Of a stretch of 64,000 bases of DNA, positions 26,730 through 39,900 are shown one piece after another (the first letter of the stretch is position 1; each line of letters opens with the position of its first letter). The stretch covers positions 3,332,001 through 3,396,000 of the forward strand of contig JAZGTH010000002.1 in NCBI GenBank assembly GCA_036877525.1, read 5' to 3'. This DNA comes from Chromobotia macracanthus. Taxonomy: Eukaryota; Chordata; Actinopteri; Cypriniformes; Botiidae. The notes beneath the pieces are model-generated. The model made no database searches, was not told the origin of the DNA, and saw only the letters and a list, made by a program, of their open reading frames with translations. The translations under genes were made by a program, and so were the position numbers.

Positions 26730-26905
26730 TTCTTAAGCCAGTCTTGGACCATCCACAGAGCATGTTTTGGATCTCTCCCTCACCTGAGTCAAATCATCAG
26801 CTCATTAGTCAAGGATAGATCTGAACTAGGTGTGTCTGAAAAATAGGAAATCCAAAACAGGCAGTGCTGGGCTCCATCCAGGACACGGTTGAGAAGCACT
26901 GGTCT
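26730..26905. repeat. Dispersed fish repeat
   Basis: Contains 'GGTGTGTCTGAAAAATAGG', 'GCAGTGCTGGGCTCCATCC' and 'TTGAGAAGCACTGGTC', a phrase series found widely in fish intergenic DNA. Non-coding. Confidence 0.55.
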
Positions 26906-27186
26906 ATGTAATAGAAATATAATTTATATAAATAACTGTAGACAATGCAACACACCCACAGATGAACAAATCACATCCTGTGTTTATCCTGTGCCAACTT
27001 TAAAACAACAATCTAATATGATAATTACAGGGCATTTTCATGTTCTTCAGACTATAGCATGCCTTTCAATATACACTGGGTATCTTTCACCAAATAGTGA
27101 AAGATCCAAAATCACATTAACCAAGATCTCTAGGTCTGATCTGGCTAAACCCAGCCAATCCAGCAGAACTTCTCTGGCTTCCTGGA

Positions 27187-30100
27187 TCACTCTCTGTCTG
27201 ATCCCAATGGAGACAGACTAGATGCTCTAGAGCCAAAACCTGAGAACACTTTCTCCTCAGACCCATTTGATCTGTAGGACTTCAAGCCTTTGGACTGAAT
27301 ACTGGCACTACTGACTGAAGAGCCAGAGCGAGAGCCTCTACTGGCCCTGTATGGGTTTGAGTGGTCTGAGGACTGTCTGCTCCGCTCGGAAGCCTCAAGC
27401 GGTTCATGCAGAATGGGGGAGACACGACATGCACTGGCTGGATTTAAAGGCACTTCCTGTAGTGGGTTGATCTGGGGAGCGTCTTTATTGTTAGCAGAAG
27501 GTCCTGACTGAGTACCTGGTACACCGTCAGGAATGTCCATCTGTGTGGTACAACAAGAGTAATTAGAGAAATAATTATGTACCAACATCTGTGTATTTTT
27601 GAAAGTACTATCTCTCTTATTCCCATCTATTTCTACCTACTGATATATTCTCTCGTCTCTTATCCTCTGTCTTGTCCCCATGATCTGTGTGTCTTCTCTT
27701 TGTTGAGGAAAGCTGAGGGTTCCCATAAAGCCCAAAGTCAGATTGGTCAATCCCAGCCATAGACGCAAACTGGCCCAATCTAACATGCATAAGAAAATTC
27801 CCAATCAATCCCAGGAACTGAGTTTAAGTCTATCATCACATTATAAAAAATAATTCACCTAAATTCTATCATCATTCTCCTTCTGTTGTGAGTGCCTAAA
27901 AGATGATTAAAACTGACAGAATTTCTTTAAAGATGGAGCAAACCAACTTATACCCCGGTCTGAGATATTTGGCAAAAAGACTTTCACTCACTGCAAAAAT
28001 CACTCACTGCAAAATGTAGGATTTGTTAAATGTTTGATAACTAATCAGACCCAGCATCTTTCAGAAGGTCCAGGAAGGCGTGGAACTTGTGGAAGGAAGA
28101 TTCAATGCTTTCCAGTACATGTTCATCATCTAGAACAGAGCTGCCGAGATGGGCTTCAGACAGAGAAAGATTAAGACTGCGCAAACGCTCATTCTCCAGC
28201 TCCAACTACAGGCCAAAAACATATTAAAATTAAATGTCACATAATGTTTAGTTTAGTTAGTTTCACAAACGGAACAAATAGAGAACATTGTACCTCCACC
28301 AAGCGAGAGTTGGTTTTCAGTCTGGCGTTCCTCTCCTCTGCAAGCCTCAGCCGACACTCCTCTAGCTCCACCTGTGGGTGAGGAAAATAATTGTATTGCC
28401 TCATGTTTAAAATATACAGTAGCACCCAATGTATTTGGACATGAGCTACTTACACTTGAAGTGCCATTTATTTTAAAGAACAGCACAACCATTTTTACGC
28501 AAAACATTTCATGTATGTTTTAAAGTATGTTCAATTTTATGTGGTGTTTAAAATAAAGATTTACATTATTTATTCACTTCCTGGTTATCTAATGTCAGTT
28601 TAACATGTCCATAGTTTATGTGATGAACTACACCCGAGGAAACTCTTCTTAATTTACTTGGTTAAAAGAAACTGCAAAAGCAGTTAGTTAGTTTTCTTCT
28701 GAGAAAGGTCTAAATTATTTGTTTGCAGCTGCTACATGGTTTAATATTTGGTTATCTATCCACTGATATCATACATATTTAACTGTGCCTTATTTGTCTA
28801 ATATTTGTATGTATATTCATGTATCATTTACGCTTGTTACTATCAAACAGGCTGTTACTATGGTACCTGTAATCGATTGTTTTCTGTCTGTAATCGTCTG
28901 AATTGGCAGCTTGTGATTTTCTCATGAGGGCTCCCCACAGGTACGTTATCTGCATCCTCTGACTCAGACTCCGTCTCCACAGTTAGCCGAACAGAGGTGG
29001 CGTTCTGATAAAGAAAACCATCATAATATCCTGAACAGTCTTCATTCCTAACAGCATTACATATCATAAATACTCAACAGTCCCGGATCAGCCCCCCGGA
29101 CCCGCCACCCCGGATCCCGAATCCGAAAATACTTAGAAAATGAAAGTTCATCAAACTCTTTCAAATCAATGTTGTAATGCTGTGACTCATCTTAGAGCCA
29201 ACTTCAAACATAACCAGAATCTTCCAAGAGGGTTGTCAACCGCGAAGTGCTATAGCCACAACACTGCATAAAAATAAAGCTATTTGAATAGAAAAACTGT
29301 CCTTACCTGAAAACTCTGGTCTATTATCCCCTCAGCCTGTGATATACCTCTGTATGCACAAACAGAGAGTGAGAAACACCCATGCATCTTACTGAAAATG
29401 ATCTGTCTCTAAATTCACTAGCCAATTTGTGCTAACCTCTGTAAGCCAGCCCGTGCTGCAGTGCGCCATGGGACATATCCCATCGACCCAGGCCGAGGAG
29501 GCCTCCAACCAGAGTGTAATGATGAAGATCGACGAGATCCTGCAAAGAGCAACAGTATTAAAAATATTTTTTAAAGTCTAATAAAATATACTGTCTAAAC
29601 TGATGAAATTAGCTTTTAGTAAAAAACATGCCTAATATTGTTGTTAAATACCGATTCTATACGTAGCTTTTCCAGTGTTCTTCCTCCGTAACTGGCGCGA
29701 TTGATCAAGTGCATCTTTAGAGGAAGGGGGCTTGAGCCATAGATACTAAAACCCAGGGACAATACACAGACAGTGAGTTCTGCTGATCTTTAAATGGAAA
29801 TATCAACTTAAAAAATATAAAGTAACTGATTGATCATAAGGATATCCATAGGATATCCATAAGGATAGTTGATGTCAATGTTAAGTACATTCCATGTTCT
29901 GTTTAGTTGGCATTTAATCATGTTCAAGAACAGATTCACTTAATTCAAAATCCGAAATATTTGATGCACTCATCCAATACCCCAAATTTGTTTTCACACC
30001 TGTGAGTCTTGGCTTCTGGAGTTCATAAGAACCTTTTTAATCACAGCCTTCACCACATTATTATCTAGGAGATAAAGGTACAGAGTATGATACAGTAATG

Positions 30101-32346
30101 TGAAAAAGATTTGTAGTTCTGACAGAGTGAAAAATGGTAAGTGTAAGTGCTGATTAGAGGTTTACTAATAAATTGGCATTTAAGATTACTGCATTTCAGA
30201 ACTACACCAAATTAACAGCAACACATTAATCTTTAAAATTTACATTTTATATACAATACTCAGTTTTGTATATATAATATTAAAAAAATACACACACACA
30301 TTTTTGTCATACGAAAGATATAAGCATTTAAGCATAGACCTTTAGACCAAAAGATTTTATAGCAATTATATCCATTATGAAACAGCCTAATCTCCAGATA
30401 TCCTTATAGCTCATTTAAAAAGCTTTCACTGGTCAGACACCACTGTCTTTCAAACCCTTATCAATTCAGAGTAAGTTCAGTGTGCTGGACCAACTACCAA
30501 TCAGAGGGTTTCTCCTGATGTCCAGCACACACAGAGTGCTATTGGACTGAAGCATCTGCTGTAAAATTTGAGCGCCCTCATTTGAGATCCCACATCGCTG
30601 AAGGTCCACCGCTGGAGGAATGAAAAATGTGTAAATATCAGTGATTATGTGCTTATTAGTTGAGTATCAATGTGAAGAGTAACCTCTCGAACCTTTGACC
30701 CACAGGTCCTCTGTAAGCTCACGGGCAAGTACTGTCACTCCTCTGTTCCCAATGAAAATGTTATCATTGAGAGTAATTCTGCGCAGCCCATTCATGGCCT
30801 CAAACTCTGCTCTCCTGTAGCGCAAAGTCTCCACCCATGCCGTGCTGTGCCGCCTCATTGCCTGGTGCTGAACAAGACATGAGCCCCATGAGTTTGAGAT
30901 GGATTCAGCTTTTATTTTGGGGAGAAATTTTGCCATTACTGACAGACAATGTAGAAAGGTTAGAAAGCTGGATAGCTGCAGCTGGATAGCTGCCCACTGC
31001 TCCAATAGTGTGCTCACTGGATGGGTTTAATGCAGGTCATATTTCAAGCAATTGACAAATGCTTCACTTTCACTTCACATTTATTATTCACCTTTATGAT
31101 GTTTGCCATATGCTCCGCACCCTGCCAGGTAATATTACAGGAAGTAAAATCCACTGTCTTAATGGTTGAGGAGTACTTCACACTCTGACAGATGACTGAA
31201 TGAAAACAAGCACATGCATAACATTAAAATGACTACTAGTGAAAATAACTTGTACTATAAGTTTACTATTCAGTAGATAACTATCAGATAATTATCAGAT
31301 TTAATACACTTACAAAGACCCAAGTAAATATTACTATTTTTTATTAGTAGGGTAAACACTCATTCTGATCAAATATGGCACAGTCCATCCAATTGGCAGC
31401 ATCATGCTCACTAATACACATCACGTGACACTGAAATCATGAACCTCACCTTCCAAACCCTCGTCTGCGATTGGACAATGTGCTAAAGAGAGATGCTCTA
31501 GAGAAACACTCTTAGATAAACCCTGAAAGGACACAAGATCAGGATGTTAACTGGAAATGTTTTCAAACTTTTCAAATTTACCAGACATTAGTCCAACTCA
31601 GATTAATCATCTTAAGTCTTTTGATGCGGATAAACAATTAGGAATTCACTGCACAAATACGAAAAACATTAATTTAGTAAAAGTGAAACAGTAAAACCTT
31701 TCCCATGTTTTGTTTACAGAGTTACGGCAACTTAAACAATAAACAAAGGACTCAATATGGGCCTAATACTAGAGATGGAAGATTAATATTTTACCTTTGT
31801 GAGAGCAATGAGGTCCCTCTCTCTTAATGGCAAACCATGCAGCTGCAAAGTTTTTAGACTGTTTGACTCACACAGGCACTTCTGCACAGCTTTACACAAC
31901 TGAAGGCTCATATTCTTTGAATGAATTGCAGGGATCTTTCTCTTAATATTGGCTCTGAAAGAACCTGAGAGGCAAAAATAAATCACTCCACCATATGAAA
32001 CTCACAACATTTCATGGTTTAGCATGCATGCAGATATACTCAATAAAACAGAAATACAAAGAATGTCATGTTCTACTTGTCTGATAACAAACTTTGCACT
32101 CCAAGGCGGGTGAGATGGCAGCTCTTGATGGAAACATGCTGGAGGTGTTTGTTAATGGCTAGCGCTGACAGTATGGGCATCCAGTCCGCTAAACTGATGT
32201 GATCAGCATTGAAGTCTAACATCCCCAGGCTCAGGCTGGTTTTGACAGCGCAGACAGGGGCCAACCCCCGAGATGCACAGATGTGATCATAGTAACCTTT
32301 AAAGTCCTGAGCCCCTCTCCGGATATGTGCTAATTCTAGCATCATG
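27187..32346 (-). CDS. cep78: Centrosomal protein of 78 kDa (Cep78)
   Basis: Cep78 is a leucine-rich-repeat protein of the mature centriole, linked to cilium formation and, in people, to cone-rod dystrophy with hearing loss. Coding exons, all phase-consistent unless noted: ~32346-32085 (start ATG 32345), ~31954-31795, 31522-31450, 31195-31092, 30867-30693, 30610-30498, 30064-30000, 29745-29652, 29539-29437, 29349-29307, 29004-28867, 28371-28294, 28205-28051, 27779-27641, 27540-27187 (stop). The LRR half is clear (HLSLAHCPIADEGLE, GLRRITLNDNIFIGNRG, VLDIRRNPLIG). A coiled coil follows (ELEECRLRLAEERNARLK, LELENERLRSLNLSLSEA), then the conserved FHKFHAFLDLLKDAG-LGQFASMAGIDQSDF block. The Ser-rich tail differs from mammals. 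The junction between the first two coding exons is uncertain because two acceptors are possible. No stop or frameshift is seen, so the gene looks functional. Confidence 0.93.
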
Positions 32347-32956
32347 AAACTGAAAATGAGATGAATAATGGAAAAATATAAAAGGTAGTTAAAGATCTGA
32401 ATTTATAAATTAAGGGCTGCAGGTGCAATACCCACAAGGGGTGATTCAGTAACTATCAGGACTGTGACCCTTATAATTAAAATTCATTTATGACTGTACG
32501 TGTAATGAGGTTAGACAATCATAACAGAAATCTTTTACATATATAAGTCCTAATACAGTAGCAAACATCCTAAATAAATCTAAGTATGATATCTGAGATG
32601 CCAATTACAGCATTTGATTATTTACGATTTTATATGAGCATTGAATTATAGTTTTACGACAGCTGCACTGCATTGAAAACAACAAAAAATATTTTTACAT
32701 TTTTATTTTTGTTACCCCAAATAAGGAAATGAAACTGCAGTTAAAAAATTGTATTCAACAACCATGTCTTACAACCATGTAAATGACATATTATTTATCA
32801 TTTTAAATTTGCTAGACAAAAACCTTTATACGCGCAGTGTAAACACTTCATAAATGAAACCATCTGCTAAATGGCACGTCAGTTAATAGAGAAAACCTGT
32901 CTATAGCAATATGTAAGAAAAGCATTTTCGCAGTCAAACACAGAATACTCACTTAC

Positions 32957-33030
32957 TCTTCAGATCCAGACAGCTGTTAACTGTCTAACTGATTCTGGGT
33001 TACAGGCGAGCAAAACAAAGCTGCATATGA
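32957..33030 (-). other. cep78: Probable 5' non-coding exon of cep78
   Basis: A strong donor (AAGA|GTAAGTGAG) lies at 32957/32956 on the minus strand. The first coding exon has an acceptor (TTTTCAG) immediately before its ATG at 32345, so a non-coding exon is needed upstream. The 5' limit near 33030 is a guess. The transcription start would lie within about 0.1-0.2 kb, leaving about 1.9 kb between the divergent cep78 and gna14 genes. Confidence 0.5.
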
Positions 33031-33910
33031 TGTGTTTATATATTACTGGCATAAATTATTATAGTGACGAGCAAAAATGTTGTTTCGTTTTAAACGTCTT
33101 AAAAAATGTAGATCCTTTCTGTCATTTGTTAGAGACTTACTAGCCTTTTGTTAGCGTTGTTGTCGTGGTTTCCACTACAGAGACCGATAACCACCCAACA
33201 TATCAAAACAAACCGCGGCAGTTTGAAAAGAGCCACCCCATGTCTTAATCTGCGTGTGAGACTTTATCCATATCACTCTGCGTATCGCCACCTGTCGGCT
33301 GGAGTGAGAACAGTGTGTCGGTCTTTTAAAGATGCAAGTCATTTTTCATTAACATTTTTTAAACAAAGAAATTAAAATTACTTTTGAAAAGTATCTTTGT
33401 GAGTCTACATTATTCTAAACATATTTTTCAAAAGTACTATTATATGTTAAAAGCTATTTTGAAAAACAGCTTTGTGCGTAAATAACTTAAAAATATTTTT
33501 AAAGTACTATTTAATGTAAAGAAAAAACAGTTCAGGGTATAAATTCAGGTATAGCTGTGTGTAATTTATGTTATAGAATAAACCAGGATCAAGAATCATA
33601 AATAATTATTTTATGTAAAAACATTTTAATTCTGAACACTATTTAGAAAACTAAGTAGAAACCAACTGAGATAGGGTTGCTTACAATAAATAAGTCTTAA
33701 AGATGCAGTTGCAAAAATATCCTGTTAAATTTTATTGCTCGAAGGGATGATGGGTTATGGTAATATAAACCTGAAATAAGTTTTAAAGTGTAGCATATTT
33801 CTGAACTGCAGTGGACACTTTTCAGAACAGGATGGTTTTTAAACAATTTAATCTTTTAACCTTTTAAAGCACATTTAAATAAGTGAACTAATTTTTCTCC
33901 CTCTGTCATT

Positions 33911-34206
33911 TTATCTGTCTTCTCTTTCTTCAATAGAAATAGACAATTGTCTTCCGTTTCTGTTAAATCCTAAAAGTGAGAATGTGTTGTTTTCGTATGG
34001 AAACAAGGTGTCATATTCCAAACTCCTTTCCTGTTCTTCCCTCAGTTTTACTTGAAAAGCAGTTGCAAATGCTTTTTCAATTGTTTTAAATACAGACAGC
34101 AAAAAGGACAACATTTTGCCAAAATCTAAATCTTTCTGTCTTTTAATTTGGTCCATCATCTTTTGCTGGACCAAATCTTTTGCTGGACCTCCCTCTGCTG
34201 AACTCT
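33911..34206 (-). CDS. Small unassigned ORF or single exon
   Basis: An open minus-strand frame of about 96 codons runs from a possible splice acceptor (TTCAG at about 34207) to a stop at 33911. The frame is closed just upstream of that acceptor. The product is charged and helical (MMDQIKRQKDLDFGKMLSF, VKLREEQERSLEYDTLF), which is unusual for random AT-rich DNA. No start context, promoter, partner exon or known family was recognised. It lies between cep78 and gna14 and could be an exon of an unlisted gene, a repeat fragment or chance. Confidence 0.22.
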
Positions 34207-35002
34207 GAACCCCTTACAGTTTCAAATAGTTTTTAGTCCACTTAAGATTGCATCAATACCATAAATCTTTTAAAACATATATTTAAATAACATGACGTGG
34301 AAATAAAACATTGCCAAATAAGAGCAAGTGGGAACAAATAGGAATATTAGAAATAAAACAAAAACAGGTACGATAGGCCAAGGTCTCTGAACTGGTTGAA
34401 CCACAAAAACAAAAATCTTCAGTCAGTTTGATCTAATGAATTAAGATATCTGTTTTTAATTCTTAATTTTATTAAATTAACTAAGTCAGTGAACCTGTTT
34501 TTGTGTCTTTCCATCCTAGTTTTGATCTGCTCTTGCACATATTGTTAGGATTATATACGTTTTTGCTGTTTTCAGAATGTTCCTAAATATAAAAAGGCGT
34601 GGTAGCCTATTGGTACAGGTGATGGGTGTGATATAAGCCCAAGATGCCCCACCCCGATGTGACAGACAGCTGCCGGGATGTGAAGTCGCTTTACACTTAC
34701 GTACCTGTGAGCGCGTCATACAGCTTTCCCGACTGCGCCTTGCTGTGCCATCTTAGTGGATTTCCATCACTCCAACGGGATAAATACTACAGGCTAAATG
34801 TTAAAATACTACATCTTGCATTATACTTTATCTAGCAATAAGTTAAATAGCTATGTTATGTACTGTGGACCTTAAAGGAGGAGCCCATTCATGACCTCTC
34901 CGGCTGTAGTGTGGAGCAAAGGAGAACATAATATATCGTAGCTTTACTAGTGTGCTGTAGATCGTCCTCTTGGAAACAGGGACAGAGTTTTGTCAGATAA
35001 CA

Positions 35003-35300
35003 ATGGCTGGATGTTGTATGTCTGCGGAAGAGAAAGAACGGCAGAGAATAAATCAAGAGATAGAGAAACAGTTGAAGAAGGACAAGAGCAACTCGCGCAA
35101 AGAGATGAAACTGTTACTGCTGGGTAAGACGTTTACGAGCAAGCACACTGAGAAAACAGCATGCTTCATATCATAACAATGCAAAAAGAAAGTGGCACTG
35201 TAATCCTAAAATCGATTCCCATACGCTGACACTTAATTCTTTTCTTTAAAAAACTAAAAAAAAAAAAAACTCGGGCATAACTGGTCGTGCATAAAGAAGT

Positions 35301-35364
<64 letters not shown>

Positions 35365-36868
35365 GTGTGGTTTTAGCTGCATTTACAGTTTTGTACATCA
35401 GTTCCTGGCTGCATGGCCACCATCTGTCCTTTTGACAGATGCATGCAAAGCATCTGCATGCAAAGCAGAACCTACAGTGGACTACAAACAAACTTTCCTC
35501 AGCAGCTTCGTTCCTCAACTCCTTCATTTACCAATCCTGAGATCTGCCTTAACACATAGTCTGTAACAAAGTCTTACAATGACATAGCTGCAGCAAAAAT
35601 ATACAATTCAGTCAATGTAACTACACACTGCGCCTGTGTCTTAAAATATATTTTGAGTCAGTTCAAGTATCAGGTTTTGGGGTAGTTTGTTCTTTGATTG
35701 ATATAACATTTTGATTATTCTTATACACACTTGTGCCACATTAAGCACTTGACCCTTGGGACAGACCAAAGGTCAAAATAAGAACAGCATTTACAGAACA
35801 CTCTTAAGTGAACCCAATGAAACAATCAAAAAGTTTTCTGTATCACTGAAATATGGATCTGTTGTATACCATTTGTTTATGATATGTAAACCAAAAGATT
35901 TGCATTGTGCTGTGGGTGTGTTTGTTAAGTTTTGTATGCAATATTGCTAAGTACTTCCCTGGTTTCCCATAAGATCAGTTAAGGTTTATCTGTAGTTCAT
36001 ATTAAATATTTTGATAATATTTTGGAATATAGCCACATGCTATGCTTAATCTATTTTAATTAGATTAGTACATCTTAAACATAAAAATAAATCTAACAGC
36101 ATTTGCTAAATTGTTTATGTTTTTCATGACATACCTAAGATATTTATGTTTATTAAATCAATACATTATGTAATTTACAGACCTTTATATTATTGACCCA
36201 ACTTTCCATATGGATGTGAAACCGTACATAAAAAAACCTTTCAAATGTATTTCTGGCCTTTTTAATAGAACATTTTATTTTAATTAGAAAAATCTAGAAG
36301 GATTCTTGGTTTCAGAGTTGACCTAGTTAAATCTGGGTATTTTCATTTCAGTACAGTATTGGAATGTCACCAGAACATTCTCAAGATGCTAATTTATGCA
36401 AAGAGTGTACGTTTCGTTAATTAGATAAAAAATGTACTTTGTGCCATACCTGCTTAGCTTGTAAATTGAGAAAAGGTAATTGCCATTAATAATTATTTGT
36501 ATGGAATACAAATACGGAATTGTATTTTTTCATTTTGAAATAAACATTTTGGGTTCTTGGGTGGTAAAAATGTTTGGCTTTCTGGATTAATGCATGATGG
36601 TAAATTTTCCAATGAGACAGGTAAAGTTGTATGTTAATTGTACATATTTCACATTTATTAGGCATTTGCAATCATTTTCTACATTGCCAGTATAAAACAC
36701 ACCTATTGCCTCATCTGCAGTCTGCCATTCACCTACATTATGCCTCATTTCTGGACAGCTGAAAGTATTAATCATGTTTTTTTGCAACATTAATGTATTT
36801 TAATTTAATTTAGTAAAATATTAATTTTATTTTAATTACGTTTGAAAGCACATACATACAAGCACATG

Positions 36869-36915
<47 letters not shown>

Positions 36916-39900
36916 TAGCAGTGTTATGGGTTTTTATGTAAACATATGTACCTAGAAATTATTGTCTGAAAGTCAGTACATCAACAAACTCACACATACA
37001 CAATGCAACAGTTCTTAAAGTTGATTGATCATGTGATTGGACAATATCAAATGTTGTTGCAACTGTGTGTCTGCTGAAACCGTGCGGCTGCCTTAGCACA
37101 TGGAAAAGCTTAAGGTTAAACAACAGCTTGAGTGTGGAGATTCTAACTCCACTCAGGGACTGTTTACTGACAAGGGCAAGAAAGATATTCTGCCACGCTG
37201 TACTTTAAACAAAACTCTCTGAGACCCCACCTCTTTCAGTCCTCTGACGGTTTCTGTGACTTTCATGTGTGTAAATCAGCTCTGATTTGCTCTTTATTAT
37301 TTTCCTCAAGTATACGGTTTGTTTTTATGTTTAGCATGGGGCAGATTAAAAGCTCAAGCATTTACCCTCCTTGAGTTAAATTTTTATTTCTTGGATTTTA
37401 TTTAGGTTTTAAAGGAATACACAACACAGTCAATTGTCAATCATGTTGTATAAGATAAAAACTGATTATATGAGTGATGTTTATAAATGTATAAGAGAAA
37501 GTTTATTATAATTGGTCATTTTTAGCACCATAGATATCCTGTGTAGTCTCTCAATTTATTTGCATAATAAGTACCAGTAATTACTGATTATTACTAATAA
37601 TTACTAATGATATCTAGTGTAAAATGTTTTAGATACAGTTTAGAATGTCACACTCACAGAACTTGCAGCTGTCCAGACTAAAGCCGAAGCAGCTGGAGTA
37701 TATAAACACAACTCTATCAAACCACACACTCAGTCTGTTGAACATAATCGTTTCAGTCTTGTCACTACAGTAGCCAAACACTAAACAGATTTACCTTTTG
37801 TTCATCTCTGGGGAAAATATAGAACCAAGGTGAACCAAATCCACCTAACAATTTGTGTTATTTCATCAAGGAAATTCATGAGGTTAAGTAAATTAGTGTT
37901 CATTTGTAAATGATCTGTCCCTTTAAACCTTTTGTGTATTTTCTTTATGGTTGTAAGATTTAAGGTTATCAATAAACTTTAAGCAGATATACACATGGAA
38001 GACTTACAGTTGTCCTCTGCCAGAGACACTGTGAACACACCAAAGAGTGATGACAGTACTGTACTCACATTTTGTCCAAACAAATGCTCTCTAGACTGTC
38101 CAAACTAGCAAAAGCAAATCATGCTTCATAGCTGTAATGCAAATTTAATGTGAATGTGATAATCACCTTAGTTTCAGATAATGAAATCTCTGACTTACAT
38201 TTTAGGTGTTGAGATCTGAGCATAGTTTGAGACATAGCTGAAATGTCTTCTCAAAAATCCAAAGGAGACACATGTGAGATTACTTTGGTCTCAGTAGAGA
38301 CATCCGTAAATTAAGACCCTTAAGCTAAAGTCTCTATTTGCTTTCTATTTAATCTCATTGTCACTGAGAAACAACTAAAAAACATTGAAAAGATTTAATT
38401 TGTGATTTTTCTTTCCTATGGGTGATTAATGGGTGACAATTTTTGCTTGAACAGGCACAGGTGAGAGTGGAAAGAGCACCTTCATCAAACAAATGAGAAT
38501 TATTCACGGCACAGGATACACTGATGAAGATAAGAAGGGCTTCATTAAACTCGTCCATCAGAACATTGTGTTTGCCATGCAGTCCATGGTCAGAGCTATG
38601 GACATGCTGAAGATTGCTTATGCTAACCCAGAGAATGAGGTACCACACACAACATAAACACATGCTTAATTAGCATGCAGTTTAGATAGAAGGTGATAGA
38701 TGTTGGAAGGTATTTTCACGACGCAAAAAATGGCTAACAACGGGGTCTTATCATGAGAAGTCAAATTTTCATTAGTGTTTCAAAGTAAAAGATCTTGATT
38801 TAAAATTAAAATATAACTTTCAGAACTCAATACTTCTTCACCTGAAGAATTTACATTAAGTAAAATGTAAGAAAGTCTAATGAACCTTGAATTGCAAATC
38901 CTTCTAAAGAGTCTCAACATAAAAAAATTTGCTGTTTATTTTTAAAATATCTCAGACATTTCACTATGGATTGTTTCTGTCTATCTATAAAAAATAATAA
39001 TGTATGATATGATCCTTTTAATAATAAAAATAAAATTTAATTAACAAGTATTTAAATTTAAGTACATAAGTGAATTTATTGAAGTTTATCCTTAAAACCA
39101 GAAAAAAATGTACATGGAAAGATTCCTTTTTGCATTAAACAAATATTTTTTATCCAGAATGACTTAGAGTTCTTTGGATAAGAATAGTTTTTCAAGGTAT
39201 ATATTTTTTGTTAATATGTGTTTTCTGGGCATTGAACTGACCTTGGCAGTACCATCCTTCAAATAGTTCTAACAAATTGAAGAATAAAAAAATTGTCAAA
39301 CTTATGTTAATTTATTTTTTTATCATACTTTTTATGTTTCCTTTTTGTTTTTATCAGAACGTTTTACTTCCTGTATGTTCTCCTCCACTGACACTGATGT
39401 TAATTGTCTATTTTCTGCACTCCAGTTTTTACTTCTGCACATTCTCATTGGTCCCCCAAAATATGAATGAATTCGGACAGGTTGTGCCTGTCTCTGCAGG
39501 GCCATGGTGCAATGGTGAATGAAATGGAGATTGATAAAGTTACGAGTCTGGATGACAACCAAGTGAGCGCCATCCATAATCTATGGAATGATGCAGGAAT
39601 TCAGGAATGCTATGACCGTCGTCGAGAATATCAGCTAACTGACTCAGCCAAATAGTCAGTCTTATTTTTAACCAATTAAAAATATTGACTGTCATATCTG
39701 ATATATGATTGTAATTTGATCATGTTGGTGTTACCCACAGTGGAAGTAGATTTGGGTTTACCCTGATTGTAATGTAATGTGTTGTCACAACACAACCTGT
39801 TCTGTCTGACCATAATTTCACCACAATATTCGTAATATCTCTTCTGTTACCTGTAACAGCTATCTAAGTGACCTGGACCGGATTTCTAATGCCGCATACG

